This document shows, piece after piece, positions 17,279-26,698 of a DNA stretch of 64,000 nucleotides. This stretch comes from an uncultured beta proteobacterium (GTDB taxonomy: Bacteria > Pseudomonadota > Gammaproteobacteria > Burkholderiales > Burkholderiaceae_B), in assembly GCA_903932425.1 (NCBI GenBank), contig CAIZGG010000374.1:1-64000 (forward strand). The letters are read 5' to 3'. The notes under the pieces were generated by a model. That model did no database searches, was not told the DNA's origin, and saw only the letters and a list, made by a program, of their open reading frames with translations. Each line of letters starts with the position of its first letter. Positions within the stretch are counted from its first letter, which is position 1. A program made the position numbers and the translations under genes.

Positions 17279-18613
17279 TTACTTTGGCTGTTTTGAGCGA
17301 TTGGTTGCAACCAGCATCTCTAGGTCGATCGCGTCGCCCATCGCGTGGTAGCCAGCCCGATTGGGGTGCAAGCGGTCGCCGGGCCCACCAATTGTGTTGT
17401 CTGGAACGTATTCGGGCTTCATTTGCCCAGTTTGAGTGTCAAGTGTCACAACGTCAAAGTCGATGACTCCGGCAAACAGTGTCGACGAACGAATGAAGTC
17501 GTTTAATACTTTGCGTTTTTCATCTTGCTCGGGAAAACCGTGCGCAGCACTGGTGCTAGCCAAGGCCGACCCAACTGTGGCGCCGATGACGCGAATCCCG
17601 GCAGCATTTAGGCGTTTGACGCCGTCACTCAGTTGCGCAATCACCCTTGCACTTGAGGCATTGCCATTTTTACTAAAGTCATTAATGCCTTCAAGCCAAA
17701 TTAGGCTGGTAACGCCCGAAAGTTGGATGACATCGCGTTCAAGGCGCATCGAAGACGAGGGGCCGCCCGCGAAGGGTTTGATGGGTGAATATTCAGCAGG
17801 CCCCGCTATCTGGTTGCCGCCAATACCGGCATTGAGCACCACCACTTTGTTACCGTACTGATGGCGTAGGCGTCTGGCTAAGACATCGGGCCAGCGATCA
17901 TCGCCATTCATGGTCGAGGCGGTGCCGTCTGAAATCGAATCGCCAAACGCCACAATCACCTTTGTATCCGCTGGGGCACGCATATCAACCGCATCTAAGA
18001 AAAACCAAGACGCGGTGGTGTATGGGAAGTTGGTTTCGCGCTCATCGTGTGTCTGGGAGCCCGACCCTGGCAAGGTTACATACGAGGTTTGCAACGCCTT
18101 GGCGTGCCAGGTCATCGGGCCGCTTGTCTCGGGGATATGAAAACTAACGGCTAATTTGCGACCATCTAACAGGTTGAGGTTGGCTGGGGTGACAAAGGGT
18201 AAAGCGACTGAGTCGCTCCAGACTGACTCACCTGGCGCTACGGTGACAGACTTATTGCCAGAAAAGGTGATGGCTTGATTTGAACCGCGGACAAGTTCAG
18301 CACTTCCGAGTTGCAGGCCCACATAGGCATCGGTGAACGTGACCGGTTGGGTACCGAGTACATTAGACAGCCGGATACGTGTCTGTTCGCCCCAAAGATC
18401 TGGTTTGACCATCAAGCGAAACGATTGATTGCGTGCGCCCGTGGCTGGCGCCGGGAACACCATATGCATGTTGGGTTGTGCCGAAGGATTACCCGTTGGG
18501 TACGGACCTTGAATCGACGCAGCCCAGCTTGTGACCCATTTCATTGGCTCAGCCGCCCACGTCGGTTGCAGCTGTAACACCAACAGCGCAAGCATTGATA
18601 AAAAAGTGCGCAT
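17279..18613 (-). CDS. Secreted SGNH/GDSL hydrolase
   Basis: A 444-residue exported esterase. The signal peptide covers about 1-20 (ends TWAAEP). An N-terminal beta-rich region (about 25-200) precedes the SGNH domain: block I AFGDSISDG with the nucleophilic Ser, block II GIGGN, block III EGIND and block V DRLHPNRAGY with the catalytic Asp/His. Related proteins act as carbohydrate esterases on acetylated polysaccharides, but the substrate here is open. AAGGGG lies seven bases before the ATG at 18613. It stands alone, separated from the upstream CoA-ligase gene by a possible hairpin terminator. Confidence 0.88.
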   Translation of the reverse strand: MRTFLSMLALLVLQLQPTWAAEPMKWVTSWAASIQGPYPTGNPSAQPNMHMVFPAPATGARNQSFRLMVKPDLWGEQTRIRLSNVLGTQPVTFTDAYVGLQLGSAELVRGSNQAITFSGNKSVTVAPGESVWSDSVALPFVTPANLNLLDGRKLAVSFHIPETSGPMTWHAKALQTSYVTLPGSGSQTHDERETNFPYTTASWFFLDAVDMRAPADTKVIVAFGDSISDGTASTMNGDDRWPDVLARRLRHQYGNKVVVLNAGIGGNQIAGPAEYSPIKPFAGGPSSSMRLERDVIQLSGVTSLIWLEGINDFSKNGNASSARVIAQLSDGVKRLNAAGIRVIGATVGSALASTSAAHGFPEQDEKRKVLNDFIRSSTLFAGVIDFDVVTLDTQTGQMKPEYVPDNTIGGPGDRLHPNRAGYHAMGDAIDLEMLVATNRSKQPK

Positions 18614-18699
18614 AGAGTGACCCCTTAGTTTTGCTATTTGTATGATTCAACTATGTGACCCCATCAATAATACTGATTTTTTTGAAAAGATAGCCCCAA

Positions 18700-18754
18700 A
18701 GCCCGTGCTGGCGCGGTCACTCTCACGAAACCTCTCGTTTGCGTGACCCGGGCT
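18700..18754 (-). terminator. Nested inverted repeat after CoA-ligase operon
   Basis: AGCCCG (18700-18705) pairs with CGGGCT (18749-18754), and within it GGTCAC (18715-18720) pairs with GTGACC (18743-18748). On the minus strand it follows the CoA-ligase stop and is followed by a loose T-rich run, so it may end the operon. Confidence 0.3.
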
Positions 18755-18793
18755 GGGCTGCGTTGAGTACCAGAACGCGGTCTTCCCTCAGAG

Positions 18794-20233
18794 TCATGAG
18801 TGACGTCGGTCTAGCAGGCGCTTGACCTTCGAACTCTGCGAGGTCATGGTGTATTTGTCAAGATCGCCCTTTTTAACTGGGGTGATCTGAACTTTCAGGC
18901 TAAGCACCTCTTTCATACGGCGTTCGAGGTCTTCGCGTAAGGCGTTCAGATCGGCTTGTGGGTCGATGACTTCAACCCAGACATCCATATGATCCGTCGC
19001 GGCCTCGCCCACCCGGTCGACAAAACAAAAGTATTCGCCATTCAGACGCTTATCTTCAAGCACTGCGGCGCCCACGGCCTCAGGAAACACATTGACTCCA
19101 CGCAGTTTCACCATATTGTCGTTGCGACCAAAAATACGTTTTAGTCGTCGTGAGGTGTTGCCGCAGGGGCACGAGGTCGTGTGAAAGGCCGAAATATCGT
19201 TGACGTTAAAACGGATCTGCGGGGCGCCATACTTGTATAGCGTCGTAATGTAGGTCGTCCCTTTTTCACCGTCAGGCAAAATTTTTCCGGTGTCTGGATC
19301 TGCCATCTCAAGGATAAAGGCGTCTTCCATCACGTGCATGCCCGTTTGGTGTTCGCACTCGGCTGCAAGCATGCCGCTTTCGTGCGTGCCATACATATCA
19401 AAGGCCTTGGCACCCCACAGGTCTTCAAGCAACTCGCGGTTCTCCATTCCCAAGTGGGTACCCAACAAACGGATTCCTAAGGATTTTGGATCGATGCCCA
19501 ATTCGTCGCGCGCCACAATTGCCATGTGCCGCAAATACGCCGGAAACCCCAAAATGACCTTGATGCCCCACGCCTTGATGATTTCAATCTGGCGGCGGGT
19601 AGGGGTGTTTGCACCGCTCCCTGTCATCACCGGTACCGCGCCGGTGTAACGCCACAGCGCTTCGCGCGGCGCCATGCCGCCATTGCCTAACCCAAGCGAC
19701 AAGGTCACCAACACCATATCGCCGGGTTTAATCCCGTGCATCGCCATACGGCGCCCGCCCAAAATAGCCATGGTCTCGCGGTCTTGTGGCGAGTACAGCA
19801 TGGGGCGTGGCAAACCGGTGGTGCCACCGCTTGTTTGTAGAACCAGCGGCATATGCTTGCCACTTTCAGGTGAGATCCCCATGAAGTCGCCAAAGGGCGG
19901 GTTTCGTTCAATACTTTTGCGGATATCGTTGACGTCGTACACCGGAATCTTCGTGAGATCCTCAAGCGTACGAATATCGGTGGGCACCAGGCCGTGGGCA
20001 GTCCAGTGACGCTTAAAGAACTCGATTTCCCAGCCACGCGCAACCGTTTTTAAAAAGCGCTGCTCTTGCAGTGATCGCATTTCGTCACGCGAAAGTTTTG
20101 CCGTGGTGTGAAAGTAGGTGGGGGGCGGTGGATAGTCGCGCCATAACTGTTCAAAATCAAGCGAACGAAAATACCAAGGCACGAAGTCTGGTGAGTCGGG
20201 TGAGTTGGTGTTGTCTTGGTTGTTTGAGTTCAT
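18794..20233 (-). CDS. Phenylacetate-CoA ligase-like AMP-forming enzyme
   Basis: Activates a carboxylic acid to its acyl-CoA through an acyl-adenylate. The 479 residues match PaaK-type ligases: the P-loop TSGGTTGLPRP (about 133-143), the A5-like motif YGTHESG, and a Cys-rich turn (TTSCPCGNTSRR) as in PaaK. The C-terminal lid carries MVKLRGVNVFPEAV and ends with the hinge region. It closes a three-gene minus-strand operon after an amidohydrolase and a short-chain dehydrogenase, which suggests catabolism of an aromatic or cyclic acid. The ribosome site is weak. The exact substrate is unknown. Confidence 0.88.
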   Translation of the reverse strand: MNSNNQDNTNSPDSPDFVPWYFRSLDFEQLWRDYPPPPTYFHTTAKLSRDEMRSLQEQRFLKTVARGWEIEFFKRHWTAHGLVPTDIRTLEDLTKIPVYDVNDIRKSIERNPPFGDFMGISPESGKHMPLVLQTSGGTTGLPRPMLYSPQDRETMAILGGRRMAMHGIKPGDMVLVTLSLGLGNGGMAPREALWRYTGAVPVMTGSGANTPTRRQIEIIKAWGIKVILGFPAYLRHMAIVARDELGIDPKSLGIRLLGTHLGMENRELLEDLWGAKAFDMYGTHESGMLAAECEHQTGMHVMEDAFILEMADPDTGKILPDGEKGTTYITTLYKYGAPQIRFNVNDISAFHTTSCPCGNTSRRLKRIFGRNDNMVKLRGVNVFPEAVGAAVLEDKRLNGEYFCFVDRVGEAATDHMDVWVEVIDPQADLNALREDLERRMKEVLSLKVQITPVKKGDLDKYTMTSQSSKVKRLLDRRHS

Positions 20234-20372
20234 ATTTTTCTAGTTCTGTATAAAAAAGGGTTTGAGTGACACTTGATGCTGGGTAGGCTGTCTGCGTACT
20301 GATAAAGGCGAGTCGTCAGGCAGCTAGGCAATCATGGGATCAAGATGGGACTCTCGGTTTAACGTGATGTGT

Positions 20373-21158
20373 TTAGAGCAGGCTACCTAGCCTGCCACCA
20401 TCAACGTGTTGTACGGTTCCGGTCATATAGGCCCCCCAGGGCGAGCATAAAAACGCCACCAGGCCGGCTATCTCGTTGGGCTCGCCCACTCTTCCCATGG
20501 GGATCAGTTTAGTGATTTGAGCCATCTGTTCTTGTTCAAGTTGACCAGGGGTGCCGCTGCCAAAGACGGTGGCCAATCGCCCCGTTGCGATGCGCCCAGG
20601 GCAGATGGTGTTGATGGTGATGCCTTGATCGGCGAGTTCAAGAGACAGCGTTTTTGCGTAGCCCAACACACCCGCCCACGTAGCCACCGAAAGCCCAAAG
20701 CGTGCGATCGGTTGAATCGCCGACAGCGCCGTGATGTTAACGACGCGACCCCACCCGTGCTCTTTCATTGACGGTAGCGCACCACGACACAGACGCACGA
20801 CGCTCATCAGGTTTTGCTCAATCGCCTTTTGCCAGGCGATGTCATCAAAGCTTTCAAGCTCGCCGAGTGGAGGAGCCCCATCGTTATTGATCAAGATATC
20901 GATGCGCTTCAATTCGCCTAAGGTTTGAGCAATAATTCTTTCGCAATCAGCACCCTTGCGGATGTCAGCCGGTATCGCAAACGTCTGAGCCCCTGTTTCA
21001 GCCGAGATCCTCGCGCAGGCTTCGTTCAGAGGTTCTTCTTTGCGAGCGACCATTGCGACGGTCGCGCCCTCTGAAGCTAAAAGATGCGCGATCGCGTAAC
21101 CAATCCCTTGACTCGCTCCGCCGACTAAGGCGATTTTTCCGCTCAGTGACAAATCCAT
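20373..21158 (-). CDS. Short-chain dehydrogenase/reductase with degenerate active site
   Basis: A 261-residue Rossmann protein with the cofactor motif GGASQGIG at 13-20 and the structural motif NNDGAPP in place of NNAG. The catalytic Ser is probably in ITALSA, but the usual Tyr-x3-Lys is not seen: the segment reads FGLSVATWAGVLGYAKTL. A subgroup of FabG-like proteins shares this loss, so the protein may bind NAD(P)H without standard SDR chemistry or use a different residue. It overlaps the amidohydrolase stop by one base (TAATG) and lies 139 bases before the CoA ligase. Confidence 0.88.
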   Translation of the reverse strand: MDLSLSGKIALVGGASQGIGYAIAHLLASEGATVAMVARKEEPLNEACARISAETGAQTFAIPADIRKGADCERIIAQTLGELKRIDILINNDGAPPLGELESFDDIAWQKAIEQNLMSVVRLCRGALPSMKEHGWGRVVNITALSAIQPIARFGLSVATWAGVLGYAKTLSLELADQGITINTICPGRIATGRLATVFGSGTPGQLEQEQMAQITKLIPMGRVGEPNEIAGLVAFLCSPWGAYMTGTVQHVDGGRLGSLL

Positions 21159-22024
21159 TATTTGGCCTCGGCGGGGATGCCAAACAAACGCTCGGCGTTA
21201 CGATGAAACACGCGCTCAAGAATGTCGTCGGTATAGCCCAGATCTTTCCAGTCTTGCACCAGGCGTTCATAGCGAAACAAGGGATAGTCGGCGCCAAACA
21301 TGACACGATCTTTTAAGCGCGATCGAATTTCTTTTTTAAAAGGGTCAGTGAAGTATTTAGGTGACCAGCCGTGCACTTCGCTCCAGACATTTGGCTTGTG
21401 GATCATGATCGAAATCATGTCGTCTTGCCAAGGCCAGGCGGGCCGTCCGCTAATGATTTGTAAATCCGGGAAATCAATCGCCAGTTCATCAATATAGCGA
21501 GGGTGGCACAAGTCGAGTTTGATGCCGGCGCCACCGCGCAGACCAGCACCGGCTCCAGTGTGCCCCACCAACACAAGTGCCGGGCGGTTGTGCGCCTGCA
21601 AGACCTCGTAAATGGGGTGGTAGATTGGGTCGCTCGCAGCAAAGCCTGTACCCGAACCCGACACGCAAAAACCCACAAAGCCTGTGCTCAGCTTGATGCA
21701 GCGCTCAAGCTCATCGGCCGCAGCCTGACCTAAACGTGGATCCATCTGCAGCCAGTTGCCAAAAATACAATCCGAAAACTTTGCCTGAGTCTCGATGGCA
21801 TAGTCGTGCAGTGGTTTAACCTCTTCAATCGATAGATTCTTGGTAAAACCAAAATCCAAAATGGTCTTGACCTGATTGGCGCGCAGGTAAGCGGCCATCT
21901 GTTCTTCAGTGTCGTACTTTGGGGTTGAGTTCCAGGTGCTTTTTTGTTGTGCCAGTGCGTCGGCCGAACGTAGCACGTAGCCACGCTCTGTGCCCCAGTG
22001 TGAATGTAAGTCAACGATCCGCAT
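21158..22024 (-). CDS. Amidohydrolase-family metal-dependent hydrolase or decarboxylase (ACMSD-like)
   Basis: A TIM-barrel enzyme of the amidohydrolase_2 group, 288 residues from the chosen start. The metal-binding HxH is DLHSH at 5-9; later motifs are GHTGAG, SEVHGW and the metal Asp in FGADYP. The family covers decarboxylases of aromatic acids and hydrolases of lactones or amides. The reading frame is open to 22144, but the ATG at 22024 is preceded by AGGAGA at 22029-22034 and puts the metal motif at the N-terminus as usual, so I chose it. First gene of the operon, divergent from the thiol dioxygenase. Confidence 0.88.
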   Translation of the reverse strand: MRIVDLHSHWGTERGYVLRSADALAQQKSTWNSTPKYDTEEQMAAYLRANQVKTILDFGFTKNLSIEEVKPLHDYAIETQAKFSDCIFGNWLQMDPRLGQAAADELERCIKLSTGFVGFCVSGSGTGFAASDPIYHPIYEVLQAHNRPALVLVGHTGAGAGLRGGAGIKLDLCHPRYIDELAIDFPDLQIISGRPAWPWQDDMISIMIHKPNVWSEVHGWSPKYFTDPFKKEIRSRLKDRVMFGADYPLFRYERLVQDWKDLGYTDDILERVFHRNAERLFGIPAEAK

Positions 22025-22152
22025 AGTGTCTCCTAATCGCCTACGATAGTAGAAACTTGCTTGGGTGCTGTCAACGCAGGTACGGCACGAGTCGACTCTG
22101 TGAAGACAGAAAGTGACGAACCTTGGTAAGCTTGTTCGATTCATTCATTTTC

Positions 22153-22740
22153 ATGCAGAGCAAAGCCTTGAAAAATCAAAAGTTACTGACGTTTGTGCAA
22201 GAACTCAGTCGGTTGCTCGAGCGCGAGCGGGCTGAGCCCGAGCTGTTAAAACAAGGGGCCGCCCTGTTGGCAGCGCTGGTGGCGCAAGATGACTGGTTGC
22301 CAGAACAATTTACTGTGCCGCATCCTGAGTTTTATCGGCAGTATTTGCTTTACGCAGATCCGCTTGAGCGGTTTTCAGTGGTGAGCTTCGTTTGGGGTGC
22401 GGGGCAAAAGACCCCGGTGCATGACCATATGACTTGGGGCTTGATCGGGATGTTGCGTGGTCAAGAGATCGATACGCACTACTTTAAGCAAGCAGACGGC
22501 AGTTATGCGAGGGGTGAGAGCCACGTGCTTAAACCCGGTAGTGTCTGCAGCGTATCACCCGCCACGCACGATGTGCATGAGGTTGCAAATTTTTATGCGG
22601 ATCAGGCCTCAATCAGCATCCATGTCTACGGCGGCAATATTGGCCGCATCAGCCGGCATGTCTTTGACCCTGCAACAGGTTCAGAAAAAACTTTTATCTC
22701 GGGCTACAACAGTGATGTTGTGCCTAACCTTTGGAATTAA
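22153..22740 (+). CDS. Thiol dioxygenase (cysteine / 3-mercaptopropionate dioxygenase family)
   Basis: A cupin enzyme that adds O2 to a thiol to make a sulfinate. With the ATG at 22153 the protein has 195 residues. The non-haem iron ligands are His90 and His92 (in PVHDHMTWG) and a third His near 139-142 (PATHDVHE). The family's Ser-His-Tyr triad falls at 155, 157 and 159 (SISIHVY). There is no Cys next to the active-site Tyr as in mammalian enzymes. Bacterial members often prefer 3-mercaptopropionate; I cannot decide between substrates. An upstream TTG at 22123 is in frame but less likely. A rhodanese gene starts five bases after the stop. Confidence 0.9.
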   Translation: MQSKALKNQKLLTFVQELSRLLERERAEPELLKQGAALLAALVAQDDWLPEQFTVPHPEFYRQYLLYADPLERFSVVSFVWGAGQKTPVHDHMTWGLIGMLRGQEIDTHYFKQADGSYARGESHVLKPGSVCSVSPATHDVHEVANFYADQASISIHVYGGNIGRISRHVFDPATGSEKTFISGYNSDVVPNLWN

Positions 22741-22745
22741 CCACC

Positions 22746-24362
22746 GTGTTTAAACCTAGTCCAATCGATGCTGTGCAGGTATGCGAGTATCAAGATGTTC
22801 GCAGTGCTTTGCTTGAAAAACGCGAGATCGCATTTTTAGATGTGCGTGAAGAAGACCCGCATGCACAAGCGCACCCTTTATTTGCGGCTAATTTTCCGTT
22901 GTCACGCGTTGAGTTAGATGCCTACTCAAAGTTGCCGCGCCGTGACGTGCAGATTGTGACGCTTGACGAGGGCGATGTCGGCTTGCAAGAGTCTGACGCC
23001 ATGCTAGCGGCGCGCCGTTTAGTGAGCCTGGGCTTTACCCGCGTGGCCGTCTTTGCAGGAGGCGTGCGTGCCTGGCAAGCGGCGGGTGGCGAGTTGTTTC
23101 GCGATGTCAATGTGCCTAGTAAGTCTTTCGGTGAATTGGTTGAGGCTAAAAAACATACCCCCTCGCTCTCGGCGCCTGAGGTGAAGGCGTTGATTGATCA
23201 ACAAGCAGATGTAGTGATTGTTGATGCACGTCGTTATGATGAGTACAACACAATGAGCATCCCAACCGCCACCAGTTGCCCCGGTGCTGAATTGGTGTTG
23301 CGCATTGCTGAGTTGGCGCCACGACCCGAAACCCAAGTCATTGTTAACTGCGCGGGCCGAACGCGTAGCATTATCGGCACTCAGTCTTTGATCAACGCGG
23401 GCATCCCCAATAAGGTGTCGGCGCTGCGTAATGGAACGATTGGATGGACCCTTGCTGGTCAGGTGCTAGACAAAGGCGAGACCCGCAAATTCAAGGATGT
23501 TTCTGAGCAAACGATGCGCACCGCCGCAGCACGTGCACGGAGCGTTGCAGAGCGTGCGGGCGTGAAGCGCACGACGTGGTTAGACGCGCAAACTTGGCAA
23601 ACGCAAGTCGAGCGTACGACTTATTTTTTTGATGCGCGCACGCCCGAGGAATATGCTGCCGGTCATATCACTGGGTTTCGGTCAACACCCGGCGGGCAGT
23701 TGGTGCAAGAAACAGAGATGGTCGCGCCGGTGCGGGGTGCGCGGATTGTCTTGGTGGATTCGGACGGCGTACGCGCCAATATGACAGCCTCGTGGTTGGC
23801 GCAGATGGCATGGGATGTTTATGTGTTGACTGACGTACCCGCAGCTGCGTTTGCCGAAAAGGGTCAGTGGGTGGCCGCGTTGGCACAGTCGCCGATCGTG
23901 CCGGCGATTTCAGTGACTGAATTAGTGGCTGGTTTGGCCGCTCAAAAACTGGTTGCGCTTGACCTGAGCAAGCATGCTCAGTACGTGCAAGGGCATGTAC
24001 CGGGTGCACAGTATGTGTTGCGCTCGAAATTCAAGCAGGCACTGAGCGTGTTGCCACAGGCCTCGGCCTATGTGTTGGTGTGCCCAGATGGCCTGCTCTC
24101 GGGCTATGCGCATGCCGAGATCGCCGCGTTGTTACAGGTGCCTGTTTCGGTTTTGGCTGGGGGGACACAAGCGTGGAAGGTCGCTGGACAGCCTCTTGAA
24201 AAAGGCGCCACTGCGTTGCTGTCAGAGCCCATCGATCGCTACAAGCGGCCCTACGAGGGCACCGATGCCCCACGCGAGGCGATGCAGGCCTATCTAGATT
24301 GGGAGTTCGGTCTAGTCGCACAATTAGGAGTCGATGGCACGCATCACTTTGAGGTGGTGTAA
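22746..24362 (+). CDS. Four-domain rhodanese-like protein
   Basis: Four rhodanese-homology domains in tandem (about 10-115, 130-240, 270-375, 385-485) and a C-terminal tail with an Asp/Tyr-rich end. Only domains 2 and 4 keep a Cys at the active-site loop (Cys202 in VNCAGRTRS and Cys446 in VCPDGLLS); domains 1 and 3 have Asp-containing loops (TLDEGD, VDSDG) and are presumably inactive. Rhodaneses move sulfane sulfur. The GTG at 22746 is preferred over an in-frame TTG at 22731 that overlaps the dioxygenase. The pairing with a thiol dioxygenase suggests a sulfur-oxidation or sulfur-release pathway from an organic thiol. Confidence 0.88.
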   Translation: MFKPSPIDAVQVCEYQDVRSALLEKREIAFLDVREEDPHAQAHPLFAANFPLSRVELDAYSKLPRRDVQIVTLDEGDVGLQESDAMLAARRLVSLGFTRVAVFAGGVRAWQAAGGELFRDVNVPSKSFGELVEAKKHTPSLSAPEVKALIDQQADVVIVDARRYDEYNTMSIPTATSCPGAELVLRIAELAPRPETQVIVNCAGRTRSIIGTQSLINAGIPNKVSALRNGTIGWTLAGQVLDKGETRKFKDVSEQTMRTAAARARSVAERAGVKRTTWLDAQTWQTQVERTTYFFDARTPEEYAAGHITGFRSTPGGQLVQETEMVAPVRGARIVLVDSDGVRANMTASWLAQMAWDVYVLTDVPAAAFAEKGQWVAALAQSPIVPAISVTELVAGLAAQKLVALDLSKHAQYVQGHVPGAQYVLRSKFKQALSVLPQASAYVLVCPDGLLSGYAHAEIAALLQVPVSVLAGGTQAWKVAGQPLEKGATALLSEPIDRYKRPYEGTDAPREAMQAYLDWEFGLVAQLGVDGTHHFEVV

Positions 24363-24364
24363 AG

Positions 24365-26593
24365 CTATTTAAGTACCGCGCTGGCTTGTGCTTGCGCGAC
24401 GAGCTTCTCTGCATCCTCGGGCAACAGAAAACCTTCCTTCAGTGCTCGCCCTGTTGCCTTTTTAACGGCTGCAACATAGCCCGCGTGATCCTGATAGCGC
24501 TCTTGTAACGACGGCCTTGGATCCTGATTCGCCGTTCGCTCGGCTGCTGTACGAGCAAACGGAATCATGCCACCCACGTAATCGCAAATCTGATCCTTGT
24601 GAAAAGGTTTTTCTCCGTCTGCTGTGACGTTCCACCCGAGATAGGTGCCAAGAGGCGCGTCTAACAGTGCAACAGGTACCCCTCCTAACTCGTTGCCGTC
24701 CTGGTCGACCTTTGGTGCATACATTTTCAAGATCTGCTTGATCTTTGGCGGTGCATACGAGGGTACGCCCGAGGCATCAAGCGCGTTGAACTGTGGCCCC
24801 CAGTCATAATCAAAGACCGGCATGATGAAATCGGCCTCAGGGATTGTGGGCCGTAGGCCTGGAAGGGTTGGAAAGCCCAAATCTTTTTTATTGGCGAGTG
24901 CAAGCGTGCCACTGCTTTGCCCTGCGGCAGGCGCCAGTGTTGGAAACCGACTGGGCGGAGGCGCTTTGCCGGTGATCACCCAGTCGCGAAAATGCACACG
25001 TATGGCATTGACCGTTTCAGTGTGTGGCACAGGGTTCGCGGGCAAGACGCCGACGCCAAAGTTATTACCGGGGCAGATTGGCCCCGCCTTTGGTAACCCA
25101 ACGCCAGGCAGGCTCGTATCAAAGCCGCCCACGCCGCCGCCGTGATTGCTGCTTGCGATGTAATAGCGCCTGACGTTTTCAGGCAGAGGCAAATCTGCCT
25201 TTGCGTCGGTACCGACCCACTCAGGTGTGAGCTTTAACGCCCATACCTCTGCCGAACCAAAGTGCTCAACCACCTTTGGACAGGTGTTGGTCGCAGAGCA
25301 ACGATCCAAAATGCCAGCAGAGGGTAAACCACGCACGGGATCCGGGTGAGGTAGCCACCATTGTGGTCCCTCACTGCCCGCCTGATAGAGTTCAAGCACA
25401 CCATCAGGCTGCGCCCATCTAAAATTTAAGGCGATGCGTCGACCAGCAATAATGGGCCAGGCACCTTCGTGCACAAGGCCACCTTGCTCTGCCTGATTGA
25501 AGCCCAAATGCAGCCAACCCCGCAAAAAATTACCTGATTGTGAAATGCCACGCCCAATACTGTATTTGACAAGATTTGCGACTGGGTTCGCGGTGCCCGC
25601 ATCATCTTTGCCTGAGTGCTTAAAGAAGTGGCCGACATCTCGCCAGGCCGCTAGACCCACGCCCAAGACATAGGGGTCTTGAGCGGTAAAGACCACCTGG
25701 TATAGGCGCTTGGCATCAAAGCCATTTTTTAAACAAATTTGTGTGGCGTCGGGAATGCCTGGAAAAGGCGTCTTGTCATCACACTTTGCCCAGGCCCACT
25801 CTGAGGACGCGATTGAAATTTCGTCGATCGCGGTGCCTTGCATGGTCTCGCCTGCGCGCGAAACAAGTGTCGCCTTTGTCGTATCGAGTGAGGCGGGCTT
25901 GTAAGGCACTGGATTGGTTTGCACGAGTAAGGGCTGCGAGCCCATCCCCGAGCGATTGACGATGCGCCCAAACACTTCACCTGTTACTGGTTCGCCCTTT
26001 GCGAGGCGCGCCACGGGCACCTGAAGAAACTGCATGCCCTTCACGCTGGCTGCAGGTCGTACGGCTGTCGCGCCGCTATTGTCGCCCTGCCAGGCGCTTG
26101 CTAACAGAATGTCACCAAAGGCCTGTTCTTGTGGGGCAAACGGAAACACGCGACCGCGGTTTGGTACGTCGTGCCAAAGCATGCCGCTCGCTTGCTTGGG
26201 ATCAACTGGCTTGTACAGTACGAACGAAGCGACATAACGCACTTTGCCGTCAGCATCTTTCGCAAGCTCAATATCTTGTATTAACGCGTTTTGTGGCAAC
26301 TTAGGATCAAGTTCACCAAAGGCTCGGCCTGCGATGATTTCGTATGGGATCTTTGAGCCGTTGACAAGGGTTTGAGCGCCAGTCGATAACTCGGTTGTGG
26401 AACTTATGGCCGGCGCCATGGCCAGTGTTTCATCGATGACGATTTTCGTGACGCGCGCATGAGCGCTTGTGCACACGAGCAGGCTTGCCGCAACGGTGAG
26501 GAACAGTCGTTGCCGCGCAGGCCATGCTCTTTGGGCTAGTAGGTTTTTTGTACCAGAAAAAAAGTTTGTATTTTTATCGTGATCTTTTTTCAT
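24365..26593 (-). CDS. Secreted alpha/beta-hydrolase domain protein (Abhydrolase_10-like)
   Basis: A large exported protein of 742 residues with a cleavable signal after a long polar head (hydrophobic core about 30-44, ends TSAHA). The body resembles the Abhydrolase_10 family: an N-terminal beta region (VTKIVIDETLAMAP), IGRGISQSGNFLRGWLHLGFN as a possible nucleophile region (Ser in SQSG), and a C-terminal PPPSRFPTL followed by an EKP-type substrate region. Family members are uncharacterised or esterase-like. It ends two bases from the convergent rhodanese gene. Catalytic residues are only guessed. Confidence 0.82.
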   Translation of the reverse strand: MKKDHDKNTNFFSGTKNLLAQRAWPARQRLFLTVAASLLVCTSAHARVTKIVIDETLAMAPAISSTTELSTGAQTLVNGSKIPYEIIAGRAFGELDPKLPQNALIQDIELAKDADGKVRYVASFVLYKPVDPKQASGMLWHDVPNRGRVFPFAPQEQAFGDILLASAWQGDNSGATAVRPAASVKGMQFLQVPVARLAKGEPVTGEVFGRIVNRSGMGSQPLLVQTNPVPYKPASLDTTKATLVSRAGETMQGTAIDEISIASSEWAWAKCDDKTPFPGIPDATQICLKNGFDAKRLYQVVFTAQDPYVLGVGLAAWRDVGHFFKHSGKDDAGTANPVANLVKYSIGRGISQSGNFLRGWLHLGFNQAEQGGLVHEGAWPIIAGRRIALNFRWAQPDGVLELYQAGSEGPQWWLPHPDPVRGLPSAGILDRCSATNTCPKVVEHFGSAEVWALKLTPEWVGTDAKADLPLPENVRRYYIASSNHGGGVGGFDTSLPGVGLPKAGPICPGNNFGVGVLPANPVPHTETVNAIRVHFRDWVITGKAPPPSRFPTLAPAAGQSSGTLALANKKDLGFPTLPGLRPTIPEADFIMPVFDYDWGPQFNALDASGVPSYAPPKIKQILKMYAPKVDQDGNELGGVPVALLDAPLGTYLGWNVTADGEKPFHKDQICDYVGGMIPFARTAAERTANQDPRPSLQERYQDHAGYVAAVKKATGRALKEGFLLPEDAEKLVAQAQASAVLK

Positions 26594-26698
26594 TTTGTCT
26601 TTGTATGGTTTTGTGCTTGCGAATATCGTTGTTGAGGCAGCACCGACAAGCTCTTCAGTGATTGAAGGTTGAGGCGATGCTGCAACGACGCGGTGCTG

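Noticed and set aside
22024-22144. A 40-residue N-terminal extension of the amidohydrolase
   Set aside because: The ATG at 22024 has AGGAGA before it and places the metal-binding HxH at its usual position; the extension has no similarity to a signal.
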